NCBI RefSeq assembly: GCF_024171535.1
Contig: NZ_JALJZV010000003.1
Span: 1 to 64,000 of the forward strand
Direction: 5' to 3'
Source: Flavobacterium sp. HSC-61S13
GTDB taxonomy: Bacteria; Bacteroidota; Bacteroidia; Flavobacteriales; Flavobacteriaceae
Length of the DNA stretch: 64,000 nucleotides
Shown: positions 1 to 6,732 of the stretch, one piece after another
How positions within the stretch are numbered: the first letter of the stretch is position 1
Layout: every line of letters begins with the position of its first letter
The notes under the pieces: model-generated
Database searches by the model: none
Told to the model about the DNA's origin: nothing
The model's input: only the letters and a program-made list of their open reading frames with translations
Made by a program: the position numbers and the translations under genes

Positions 1-5
1 TTAAG

Positions 6-71
6 CTACTTTTCTTCATCCTTAGTAGTTCTAAATGATAAAATATCAACTTCTGCTATAGAGTTGCGGAT
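6..71 (-). pseudogene. Possible C-terminal remnant of a cassette gene at the left edge
   Basis: A minus-strand reading frame of about 21 codons runs from the repeat tail at 78 to a TAG at 6-8 and ends in the charged tail RTTKDEEK. It has no start codon, and upstream it hits a stop at 72-74 right beside the repeat. It could be the last part of a toxin or immunity protein cut off by recombination at the repeat, or simply chance. It is too short to identify. Confidence 0.25.
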
Positions 72-77
72 TTATGG

Positions 78-135
78 GAGGACTCGCGCGGTAGCGTAGC
101 CCGGTAGTTAAATATTCGTGCGGTAGCGGAGGTTA
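78..135 (-). repeat. Truncated array repeat, terminal part only
   Basis: This stretch holds the tail of the array repeat: two copies of a GC-rich motif (TCGCGCGGTAGCG and TCGTGCGGTAGCGG) about 20 bases apart, the same layout as at 3430-3487 and 4095-4153. The hairpin terminator and body seen in the complete units are missing. On the minus strand the sequence runs directly from gene 224-493 through this tail into a short coding remnant. Confidence 0.7.
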
Positions 136-223
136 TTAAATTTAATGACAAAACCACCTGTATGGAAAGATTCCATTAGCTTTTATTTTTAAATACTTTT
201 TTTTATATCCTCTTTCATTTACT

Positions 224-493
224 CTATAAATAAATAAATAAATATTCTGAACAACTACCCTTTACAAGGACATCTCCTATCCTTATATCATCATTCTCTC
301 GAATTGAAAAATTCCAAAGATAGACCTTCTCTTCACCTTTGTATACAGCTACACTTTTGGTTGGAGAAGCCACTATCTTACTAATCTCAAAATTATAACT
401 TATTAAAAATTCTTTTCTTGAATTACTGTAAGTATTTATTATTACAAATAACAATACTCCTAATACAATAGTTACAAACACTTTTTTTTTCAT
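224..493 (-). CDS. Small membrane-anchored protein of the repeat array, possible immunity protein
   Basis: This 89-residue protein has one N-terminal membrane helix (about residues 5-22) followed by a beta-rich exposed part with a GDVLVKG motif near its end. It resembles the product of 774-1112: both have a helix, then K-V/I-x-x-SP, then G-D-x-(I/V)-x-K and a closing (I/F)-I-Y. The gene lies between two array repeats and transcribes leftwards into the truncated one. No catalytic motif is visible. The position suggests an orphan immunity protein against a polymorphic toxin, but that is inferred from context only. Just upstream, on the same strand, a short frame ending SQLKKK and a stop may be the last codons of a lost toxin. 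Confidence 0.6.
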   Translation of the reverse strand: MKKKVFVTIVLGVLLFVIINTYSNSRKEFLISYNFEISKIVASPTKSVAVYKGEEKVYLWNFSIRENDDIRIGDVLVKGSCSEYLFIYL

Positions 494-543
494 TAATTAT
501 TTCTTCTTAAGTTGAGAGCCAAAAACTGCAAAAGCATACCCTA

Positions 544-756
544 CCCCCGCTGCCGCACGAATCCTTTCGTGTGGCAAAATTTAATGTACTAAAATTCTAC
601 TTTTAAACCGCAATTAATATACAAAGAAACCCAATTCTATCTTGCCTAAGTCAGAAGACCTACTTTTATAGATAAACTGTCTATGCAAACATAAAACCCA
701 CAACAGGATTGAGTGTTTTTTGTTTACTATAGACCAAGCGAGAGGACTCGCGAGAT
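544..756 (-). repeat. Array repeat unit A (degenerate)
   Basis: This unit begins with CCCCCGCTGCCGCACGAA followed closely by TTTCGTGTGG, which can fold into a tight hairpin. Its body matches the other units, for example the CTACTTTTATAGATAAACTG stretch. It has a decayed terminator hairpin around 683-727 and the tail hairpin CGAGAGGACTCG. The terminal GGTAGCG motif is lost at 755, so the unit is degraded at its right end. It serves as the 3' region of gene 774-1112. Confidence 0.8.
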
Positions 757-773
757 ATTATATATTACAAAAT

Positions 774-1112
774 CTATTTAATATCTATAACTCTTTTTAT
801 TTCATCTACTCCCAAACTATTTTTACTATAAATTACAATTTGATTCGAATTAGTTTTTTTTGTTATTATGTCACCTTTCTCAATTTCTGACGGAGCATAA
901 AAAGTATAACTATTCAATAATAACTTATCACCCTCTTCGTTGTAATAAAAGCATCGAAGAGCAGGGCTTACTTCCACTTTCTCTACAATAAAATATATTT
1001 CTTGCGCGAATTCTTTTTTCTTATAATGATTAGTCAAGATAAATGTCACTAAAAGTAGAATAACCAAAAAACTTATCAAATACACTAGGCTACGTTTTCG
1101 AACATTACTCAT
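774..1112 (-). CDS. Small membrane-anchored protein, paralogue of the 224-493 product
   Basis: This 112-residue protein has a basic N-terminus, one membrane helix at about residues 10-27 and an exposed beta-rich domain. It shares the helix, SP, GD-I/V-x-x-K and IVIY pattern of the 224-493 product, so the two look like diverged copies of one cassette family. Array repeat A follows directly and supplies a weak terminator. No enzymatic motif is visible. A role as immunity protein is inferred only from position in the array. Confidence 0.6.
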   Translation of the reverse strand: MSNVRKRSLVYLISFLVILLLVTFILTNHYKKKEFAQEIYFIVEKVEVSPALRCFYYNEEGDKLLLNSYTFYAPSEIEKGDIITKKTNSNQIVIYSKNSLGVDEIKRVIDIK

Positions 1113-1512
1113 AATTTTTCACTTCTTCTTAGTTAAGAATTAAACATAGCGGTAAACATTTTGCGTGTATCCGTGGAAGATTTACAAAAACAATACTAAT
1201 TATCTTTCTATTGTTCCTTAAAAATAAATAACTAAAAGATAACAAGCAACTATACTGCACACAATCGCCATTATCAACACTTTAAAGTTTAACTACCAAT
1301 AATACCCTTTTAATTAACTATCGGAGATTTTCTGTGCTTCCCTTTTCCTCTCGTAAAAATAAAAAATCCAACAAAACAGAGATACTATTAAAACTATAAC
1401 TATGTCTCTCATCTTTTGTTTTTTTTAGCTTCTCATAATATATTGATACAATTTCGAATGATAGAAATCGGTGTTATTGTGTTTATTAAGACATCTAAAT
1501 ATTACTCAAAAA
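1113..1512. other. Gap between array genes, with one possible micro-ORF
   Basis: This is a 400-base AT-rich stretch with no array repeat, unlike the other gaps of the island. The only candidate genes are very short minus-strand frames, the best at 1314-1412. The absence of a repeat suggests that the broken gene upstream, the micro-ORF and gene 774-1112 form one older cassette, or that a repeat has been lost. Confidence 0.5.
1314..1412 (-). CDS. Possible 32-residue single-helix membrane peptide
   Basis: An ATG at 1410-1412 opens a frame of 32 codons ending in TAA at 1314. The product starts MRDIVIVLIVSLFCWIFYFY and continues with a charged tail (ERKREAQK), a typical layout for a small one-helix membrane protein. 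It lies on the same strand as its neighbours, between the broken gene 1513-2049 and gene 774-1112. No family is recognised and chance cannot be excluded at this length. Confidence 0.3.
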   Translation of the reverse strand: MRDIVIVLIVSLFCWIFYFYERKREAQKISDS

Positions 1513-2049
1513 TTAAAATGGATTTAGAACATCTTTTCTCTCCAATTCAAATCCATCAACATCAACGAAAAACACCCAAACTATTGGGTCGATTATTGGT
1601 CTAAACATAGGTTTTGAAGCTTTTTTATTAGCTTCTTCGCCTTCCCCAAAACTTAAACCACTTACATCAACCTTATTTTCTGTCTTTTTAAAATAATAGT
1701 TATAACCTTCTCCATAAACTAATATTTCTCTATCATTTATATTACAGACTCCTTTTATTTTTCTATACTTCTCCTTAGAGTACCATTTCAACAAATCTTT
1801 TTCAAGTATAGTCACTTTTATTTTACGAGGGTTTATGTCAACATTGAGTATAAGGATAGTATTTTGCTAAATTTCTTTATTTTCAGAACATACTAGTTCA
1901 ACTATTTCAATAAGATGATTATTAAGATTGTTCAATACTAATCGTTCTGATGTTTCTAAATGTTCACCATTGACCTGCCCGAACGTAACTGTACTAGTAA
2001 GAAATACGATTATTATGAATCTTATATTCATAAATTTTATTCCCATCAT
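1513..2049 (-). pseudogene. Exported cassette protein interrupted by an in-frame TAG
   Basis: Two open segments (2049-1870 and 1866-1513) lie in the same frame and are separated only by a single TAG at 1867-1869. Read through, the product is about 178 residues: a signal peptide (FIIIVFLTSTVTFGQ), a mixed alpha/beta region and a C-terminus rich in aromatic residues. The join reads naturally (ENKEI, stop, QNTILILNVD), with no shift in frame, so a point mutation to a stop codon is the simplest explanation. The downstream half might restart at the GTG at 1813-1815, but it would then lack the signal peptide. No family is recognised. An immunity-type role is inferred from its array position. Confidence 0.65.
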
Positions 2050-2079
2050 ATCTTATGAATTTAGATTAACTACTGATCA

Positions 2080-2357
2080 CCCCCGCTACCGCACGAATCC
2101 TTTCGTGTGGTACTTAAAAAACTCTGCCTCCACTCCAAATAAAATTCGACAGAGTCAATCCTTTCGTGTGGCAAATCAATATACATATATTCCTGTCTTA
2201 AAACGCAAATTATGTACAAAAAACCTCACTCTATTTTGACAAAGTTGGAAGAACTACTTTTATCGATAAACAGCCTTTGTAAACACAAAACGCTCAACAT
2301 GATTGAGCGTTTTGTGTTTATTATAAACCACGCGAGAGGACTCGCGCGGTAGCGGGG
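2080..2357 (-). repeat. Array repeat unit B (complete, with double head)
   Basis: This is a 278-bp non-coding unit with inverted termini: CCCCCGCTACCGCACGA at the left and TCGCGCGGTAGCGGGG at the right. The left end carries two TTTCGTGTGG hairpin arms, one tight at 2090-2111 and one about 58 bases further in. A near-perfect terminator stem lies at 2281-2319 and the hairpin CGCGAG-AGGA-CTCGCG follows at 2332-2347. On the minus strand it starts 21 bases after the stop of the lipoprotein gene and so ends that gene's transcript. Confidence 0.9.
2281..2319. terminator. Terminator hairpin inside array repeat B
   Basis: The 17-base arms AAACACAAAACGCTCAA and TTGAGCGTTTTGTGTTT pair perfectly around a 5-base loop. 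A-rich and T-rich ends flank the stem on both strands, so it can work in both directions. It lies 60-98 bases downstream of the lipoprotein stop codon. Confidence 0.8.
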
Positions 2358-2378
2358 CAGATGGAGCAGAGGCTTAAA

Positions 2379-2903
2379 CTACTCAATTACAACCACTTCT
2401 TTTTTAACTTCTTGAATTTTCCTATTAAAATGAACAGAATCTCTTATCCCCTCAGCATTGTAAAAATTATACATAATTTCATCTTCAATTAACGCCAAAA
2501 ACAAATATTTCCCTTTTTCTGTAAACTTCACATTTCCTAAGGTGAATTTTTTATTAGGAATCAAAATAGAATCCCTTAGGACTAAGTCACTTTCTTTATT
2601 TCTGACACCTATTCTCACTGGATTATAATAATATAACGTAATTGTTCGAAATTTAATAGAATCCACAACCATCGGTGCTACAATAGTATCAAAATCACTT
2701 TCGAATTCAAATACAGCATCATATGCTTGATTCACTTTTAAAGTGTCTGGAAATTCTAAAGAATATTTTATATTATTCTCTAAAGATTCTGATCGTGTTT
2801 CTGTAAGTTGAATGCCTTTATATTTGTCAAAGAGATCTGTATTCTTTTTTTCTTTTTTACAAGAAACGCATAACATTAACAACGTTAAAATTAATATTCT
2901 CAT
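2379..2903 (-). CDS. Lipoprotein next to a toxin-tail remnant, probable orphan immunity protein
   Basis: This 174-residue protein has a lipoprotein signal with the lipobox LCVSC (Cys15), then a lysine-rich linker and a beta-rich domain, so it should be tethered to a membrane on the outer side. Its ATG lies one base after the stop of a headless reading frame (2905-3219), the usual toxin-then-immunity order. Array repeats flank the pair. The family is not recognised. The immunity role is inferred from gene order and lipoprotein targeting, which suits protection against a toxin acting in the envelope or on entry. Confidence 0.65.
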   Translation of the reverse strand: MRILILTLLMLCVSCKKEKKNTDLFDKYKGIQLTETRSESLENNIKYSLEFPDTLKVNQAYDAVFEFESDFDTIVAPMVVDSIKFRTITLYYYNPVRIGVRNKESDLVLRDSILIPNKKFTLGNVKFTEKGKYLFLALIEDEIMYNFYNAEGIRDSVHFNRKIQEVKKEVVVIE

Positions 2904-2904
2904 T

Positions 2905-3219
2905 TTAATTTAAATTATATTTAGCATTCAATCTTTTAGCTTCATTTAACCTACTTAACGAATCTCTCGTACTTAACCTACTCCAATCTACATCATTAAC
3001 TTTGTCTTTTGATAAAACAGTATCTTTCAATGTAGGAACTACACCATAAGGCAAATTTGTATAAGGTATTATTCTGGTATGATAACTTTTATAAGTATGT
3101 TTAACCTATTCACTTGATGAATCAGTATTATCATTTCCATACAGACTAAATGCACTAGAAAAATACTGAATTATTCCAAGAACACTACCTTTTTGAGTAG
3201 CAAGCCCACCTACCCCCCG
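2905..3219 (-). pseudogene. Orphan C-terminal tail of a probable polymorphic toxin, broken by TAG
   Basis: On the minus strand an open frame comes out of array repeat C and codes for about 35 residues (VGGLATQKGSVLG...YGNDNTDSSSE). It meets a TAG at 3106-3108 and continues in the same frame for 66 residues to a TAA at 2905-2907. The second part contains GVVPTLKDTVLSKDKVNDVD and then WSRLSTRDSLSRLNEAKRLN. It has no start codon, and its stop is one base from the ATG of the lipoprotein gene. This is what a recombined-away C-terminal toxin domain would leave behind. Both halves look protein-like, so a single nonsense mutation after truncation is likely. Confidence 0.6.
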
Positions 3220-3487
3220 CTGTCGCACGAAATGAAATTCGACAGAGTCAATACTTTCGTGTGGCAAAACTAACAATATCAATGCATTTTCATCAAAAGA
3301 ATAGTAATATACGAAGAAACCTGATCTATTTTACCAAACTTGAAACACATACTTTTATCGATAAACCGCCTTAGCAAACACAAAACTCTCAACATGATTG
3401 AGAGTTTTGTGTTTATTATAGACCACGCGAGCGGACTCGTGCGGTAGCGTATCCGGACATTTTTAATACTCGCGCACCAGCGGGCGG
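3213..3487 (-). repeat. Array repeat unit C (complete)
   Basis: This unit of about 275 bp starts CCCCCCGCTGTCGCACGAAA and ends with the double terminal motif (CTCGTGCGGTAGCG, then CTCGCGCACCAGCGGG). It contains the body shared with unit D, a perfect terminator stem at 3376-3414 and the CGCGAGCGGACTCG hairpin. On the minus strand it follows the stop of gene 3494-3856 by only a few bases. Its other end abuts the toxin remnant directly, so this end looks like a recombination boundary. Confidence 0.9.
3376..3414. terminator. Terminator hairpin inside array repeat C
   Basis: The arms AAACACAAAACTCTCAA and TTGAGAGTTTTGTGTTT pair perfectly around CATGA. Compared with repeat B, the paired bases G-C and C-G at arm positions 12 and 14 have changed together on both arms. 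Such compensatory change supports selection for the hairpin itself. Confidence 0.8.
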
Positions 3488-3493
3488 CAACAA

Positions 3494-3856
3494 CTACTTG
3501 TCTATTCTAAATGATTTTGCAATGATTTTTATCTCACCTCCCGTTGAGTTTAATTCAATTTTATAGGTATTCAACTGCACTTCATTCATAACTCCCTTCC
3601 ATTTCGAATAGAAATTGACTAAATCTTCGTTTTTTTTATCTAACTGAGTCACATCCAAAATAGATTCATCTGCTATTATCCCAAAATTTAAATTCATCGA
3701 AGTCCAATAAACGTCTTCAAAAACTAGAAGGCCTCTTTCATTATCTTCAGGCCATTCTACTTCAAACAAAATAGAATCATCATTTCCAGGATTATTTCTA
3801 TCAATTTGAATATTTTTTATTATGGCATCATGCCAATAAAAATCATTAAATTTCAT
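3494..3856 (-). CDS. Small soluble protein with N-terminal WHDA motif, probable immunity protein
   Basis: This 120-residue protein has no signal peptide or membrane helix. It begins MKFNDFYWHDAIIKNIQIDR and continues with an acidic beta-rich domain (LFEVEWPEDNERGLLVFEDV). The WHDA...I start followed by a strand-rich acidic domain is a pattern I associate with small Bacteroidota proteins found beside polymorphic toxins, but I cannot assign a named family. It sits alone between repeats C and D. No active-site motif is visible. Immunity by direct toxin binding is inferred. Confidence 0.6.
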   Translation of the reverse strand: MKFNDFYWHDAIIKNIQIDRNNPGNDDSILFEVEWPEDNERGLLVFEDVYWTSMNLNFGIIADESILDVTQLDKKNEDLVNFYSKWKGVMNEVQLNTYKIELNSTGGEIKIIAKSFRIDK

Positions 3857-3879
3857 TTTATTATTATTTTAAATTTACC

Positions 3880-4153
3880 CCCCCCGCTGCCGCACGAAAT
3901 AAAATTCGACAGAGTCAATCCTTTCGTGTGGAAAAACTAACTACATCAATTCATTTTCATCAAAAGAGTAGTAATATACGAAGAAACCTAATCTGTTTTG
4001 ACATAATCAGAAGATCTACATTTATCTATATACTGTCTTAGTAAACACAAAACTCTCAATCATATTGGGATTTTAGTATATAACATAGACCACGCAAGAG
4101 GACTCGCGCGGTAGCGTATCCGGGTATTTTTAATACTCGTGCGCTAGCGGGGG
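3880..4153 (-). repeat. Array repeat unit D (complete, weak terminator)
   Basis: This 274-bp unit runs from CCCCCGCTGCCGCACGAAA to CTCGTGCGCTAGCGGGGG. It is very close to unit C through the body (TCATCAAAAGAGTAGTAATA compared with TCATCAAAAGAATAGTAATA). Its terminator around 4043-4077 has decayed (ACTCTCAATCATATTGGGAT) and no longer pairs fully. The ATG of gene 3494-3856 lies only about 23 bases beyond its left end. Confidence 0.9.
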
Positions 4154-4160
4154 TATAATC

Positions 4161-4343
4161 CTATGCGAAAAATCTATACATCAATATTACACCAATAATG
4201 AATATTCCAACACCTCCAATATAACCTTTAAAAACAGTAGACTTATCCCATAAATCACTCTCACTTAAGTCTCTTTTTTTTAAATAGAGTAAATATATGC
4301 TACTCACAATAATACACAACGCCCCTCCTATTAATTGCATCAT
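4161..4343 (-). CDS. 60-residue two-helix membrane protein of the array
   Basis: The protein has a membrane helix at about residues 3-20, a charged loop (KKRDLSESDLWDKS) and a second helix with a glycine-rich GYIGGVGIFIIGVILM segment. Its stop is 8 bases from the end of repeat D and repeat E lies upstream, so it is a single-gene cassette. Small two-helix proteins of this kind are common in flavobacterial toxin/immunity regions, but the sequence does not define a function. Confidence 0.55.
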   Translation of the reverse strand: MMQLIGGALCIIVSSIYLLYLKKRDLSESDLWDKSTVFKGYIGGVGIFIIGVILMYRFFA

Positions 4344-4379
4344 TATTAGTTCTCTTTATTGTTCATATAACACTCTACT

Positions 4380-4618
4380 CCCCCGCTGCCGCACGAAATG
4401 GAATTCGACGGAGTCAATCCTTTCGTGTGGCAAAATTTAATATACTAAAATTCCACTTTTAAACCGCACTTAATATACAAAGAAACCTAATTCTATTTTG
4501 ACATAATCAGAAGACCTACTTTTATCGATAAACCACCTTTGTAAACAAAAACTCCCACCATGAGTGAGAGTTTTTGTATATAGTACAGACCACGCGAGAA
4601 GACGCGCACGGTAGCGTA
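4380..4618 (-). repeat. Array repeat unit E, right boundary of the island
   Basis: This unit of about 239 bp has the head CCCCGCTGCCGCACGAAATG with the TTTCGTGTGG arm, the shared body, a terminator at 4545-4577 and the tail GCACGGTAGCG. The outer second copy of the terminal motif is missing at the right. Chromosomal sequence leading to ssb starts just beyond, so this is the edge of the array. Confidence 0.9.
4545..4577. terminator. Terminator hairpin inside array repeat E
   Basis: ACAAAAACTC pairs with GAGTTTTTGT, and a shorter inner CAC/GTG stem lies in the loop. It is the counterpart of the hairpins in repeats B and C with a different stem sequence. Confidence 0.6.
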
Positions 4619-4657
4619 GGATATAAATACCCTTTTTTCTCTCTCTTTAACGGTTAT

Positions 4658-4691
4658 AATTTAGGGCCAGATCTTGCCCCGACCCTAAATT
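4658..4691. other. Hairpin downstream of ssb
   Basis: AATTTAGGG at 4658-4666 pairs with CCCTAAATT at 4683-4691 across a GC-rich loop. No T-run follows on the minus strand, so if it ends the ssb transcript it is not a classical intrinsic terminator. Confidence 0.4.
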
Positions 4692-4700
4692 CAACACAAA

Positions 4701-5039
4701 TCACGGCTTACCTCCCAACATCAACAACTCCGAAATAACAATTTCTGTCACATGCTTCTTGATGCCCTCTTTGTTCTCGTATTCGCGATAAACCAATTTG
4801 CCTTCCAATGCAATCTCCTGCCCCTTGTGCAAGAACTGCTCTACAGTACCAGCCAATTTCCCCCAAGCTGCTACCAAATGCCACTGAGTTTGCTCTACTC
4901 GATTACTTTGATCGTCGTAATAAATATCAGAAGTGGCCAGACTAAATCGAGCGACCTTTTTTCCACTTTCGAATTCCTTTACTTCCGGGTCTCTACCCAA
5001 TCTTCCAATTAGCCTTACGCTGTTTCTTATTGTACTCAT
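4701..5039 (-). CDS. ssb: Single-stranded DNA-binding protein, short form
   Basis: This 112-residue protein is a single OB-fold of the bacterial SSB family: it begins STIRNSVRLIGRLGRDPEVK and contains WHLVAAWGKLA and KGQEIALEGKLVYREYENKE. It ends right after the fold (ISELLMLGGKP) and lacks the long flexible linker and acidic tail by which a replicative SSB recruits partners. It is therefore more likely a secondary SSB, of the kind tied to recombination, competence or mobile DNA, than the main cellular one. It borders the repeat array, which makes a link to recombination there an appealing but unproven idea. Confidence 0.9.
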   Translation of the reverse strand: MSTIRNSVRLIGRLGRDPEVKEFESGKKVARFSLATSDIYYDDQSNRVEQTQWHLVAAWGKLAGTVEQFLHKGQEIALEGKLVYREYENKEGIKKHVTEIVISELLMLGGKP

Positions 5040-5193
5040 AATTTTAAAAAATTTAAATTAAACATCTTTGTTTTTGTCCTACAAATCACTTATTTTGAAA
5101 ATTACTAACCGTTTAAAAAACATTTACAGTCGAATGTAACTGCTTGTAAGCGTTTGCAAATGGATTTTTATTACCTTTAAAAGAAAAAAAACA

Positions 5194-6720
5194 ATGGAAG
5201 CAGCGATCAATAAAGTAGAACTTAGAAACCTTCAAGTCGAAGATTATTTGGAACTCAAAAAATCGATGATGGAATCTTATGAAGGCATGGAGGACTCCTA
5301 TTGGATTAAGGATGAGATCGAGGCTTTATTAGCAACCTTCCCAGAAGGTCAGTTGGTGGTGTTGGTCGATGATATCGTGGTGGGTTCAGCGCTATCCTTG
5401 ATTGTCGATGAAAGTGTTGCCATGTCTAACCACACTTATGAATCCATAACCGGAAACTCTACCTTCTCCACACATAATCCAGACGGTGATGTACTCTATG
5501 GAATCGATGTTTTTATTCATCCGAAATACCGCGGTTTGCGTTTGGGCCGTCGTTTATATGATGCCCGAAAAGAAATTTGCGAGCAATTAAATTTAAAGTC
5601 GATCGTATTTGCAGGAAGAATTCCGAATTATTTAAAGTTTTCCAAAGAACTCACGCCTAAGCAGTATTTAGATAAAGTACGCGCCAAAGAAATACACGAT
5701 CCGGTGATGTCCTTCCAATTAAGCAACGACTTTCACGTGGTTCGTCTGATGCGCAATTATCTCGAAGGCGATAAAGACTCGAAAGAATACGCCGTGTTAC
5801 TAGAATGGAACAATATTTTCTATGAGAAGACACAACAGTTAATCAACACCAAAAAAAGTGTGGTCCGATTGGGATTGATCCAATGGCAAATGCGTTTGCT
5901 CAACGATTTGGAAGAATTTTTTGATCAAGCCGAGTTTTTCATCAATGCCGTAGCCGATTACGAGAGTGATTTCGCTATGTTTCCCGAGTTATTTACCGCT
6001 CCATTGATGGCGGATTACAATCACTTATCCGAAGCCGAAGCCATCAGAGAATTGGCTCGATTTACCGATGCGATTCGCAAAAAGTTTCAGGAGTTTGCCA
6101 TTTCATACAACATCAATATAATCACGGGAAGTATGCCGTATATGATTGATGGGACCCTATATAATGTCGGATTCTTATGTAAACGAGACGGTACTTACGA
6201 GATGTATTCCAAAATCCATATTACCCCCAACGAAGTACATTATTGGGGAATGCAAGGCGGTTCGAAAATTCAAACTTTTGATACCGACTGTGGGAAAATT
6301 GGAATCATCATTTGTTATGATGTAGAATTTCCTGAACTATCGCGCTTATTAGCCGATCAAGGAATGGATATTCTCTTTGTTCCGTTTTTAACGGATACAC
6401 AAAACGGATATACGCGCGTTAGAAGTTGCGCACAAGCCAGAGCCATCGAAAACGAATGTTATGTAGCCATAGCCGGTTGTGTAGGGAATTTACCGAAGGT
6501 CAACAACATGGATATACAATTTGCGCAGGCGGCGGTTTTCACACCGTCAGACTTCGCTTTCCCAACCAATGGAATTAAAGCCGAAGCGACACCCAATACA
6601 GAGATGACCCTTATCGTAGATGTGGACGTAAACCTGTTGAAAGAACTGCATGAACACGGTAGTGTTCAAATTAAAAAGGATCGAAGAACCGATTTGTATG
6701 AGACTAAAAAACTGAAGTAA
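5194..6720 (+). CDS. GNAT acetyltransferase fused to a nitrilase-type hydrolase
   Basis: This 508-residue protein has two domains. Residues 7-215 are a GNAT acyltransferase with the acyl-CoA-binding signature YRGLRLGRRLY at 112-122. Residues 225-508 are a carbon-nitrogen hydrolase with the triad Glu265 (MFPELFTAP), Lys340 (YSKIHITPNE) and Cys374 (IIICYDVEFPE). Proteins with this order occur in Bacteroidota and other bacteria, and their substrate is generally unknown. Coupled deamidation or hydrolysis and acetylation of a small amine is plausible. Upstream, TTTG at 5153 and TACCTTTA at 5172 form a weak Bacteroidota-type promoter. The next gene starts 12 bases after the stop. Confidence 0.9.
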   Translation: MEAAINKVELRNLQVEDYLELKKSMMESYEGMEDSYWIKDEIEALLATFPEGQLVVLVDDIVVGSALSLIVDESVAMSNHTYESITGNSTFSTHNPDGDVLYGIDVFIHPKYRGLRLGRRLYDARKEICEQLNLKSIVFAGRIPNYLKFSKELTPKQYLDKVRAKEIHDPVMSFQLSNDFHVVRLMRNYLEGDKDSKEYAVLLEWNNIFYEKTQQLINTKKSVVRLGLIQWQMRLLNDLEEFFDQAEFFINAVADYESDFAMFPELFTAPLMADYNHLSEAEAIRELARFTDAIRKKFQEFAISYNINIITGSMPYMIDGTLYNVGFLCKRDGTYEMYSKIHITPNEVHYWGMQGGSKIQTFDTDCGKIGIIICYDVEFPELSRLLADQGMDILFVPFLTDTQNGYTRVRSCAQARAIENECYVAIAGCVGNLPKVNNMDIQFAQAAVFTPSDFAFPTNGIKAEATPNTEMTLIVDVDVNLLKELHEHGSVQIKKDRRTDLYETKKLK

Positions 6721-6732
6721 AATCAAGGTGAC

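Noticed and set aside
1416..1604. Plus-strand 62-residue reading frame
   Set aside because: It overlaps the antisense strand of the broken cassette gene, begins in AT-rich sequence and has no promoter or family likeness; it is best seen as a shadow.
1928..2239. Plus-strand 103-residue reading frame
   Set aside because: It runs through the head of repeat B and the opposite strand of the broken gene; its product has no protein-like pattern.
544..4618. Array as a class 1-type integron or CRISPR array
   Set aside because: The units are 213-278 bp with inverted termini and no attC core sites, and no integrase is visible; they are also far too long and few for CRISPR, and the separating segments contain genes rather than short unique spacers.
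544..4618. Array units as insertion sequences or MITEs
   Set aside because: They have inverted termini, but no target-site duplications could be seen, all have one orientation between similar small genes, and each contains a conserved terminator. A former MITE origin cannot be excluded, but the present pattern does not look like random insertion.
4752..5012. Plus-strand 86-residue reading frame opposite ssb
   Set aside because: It is a shadow of ssb on the opposite strand, with no start region of its own.
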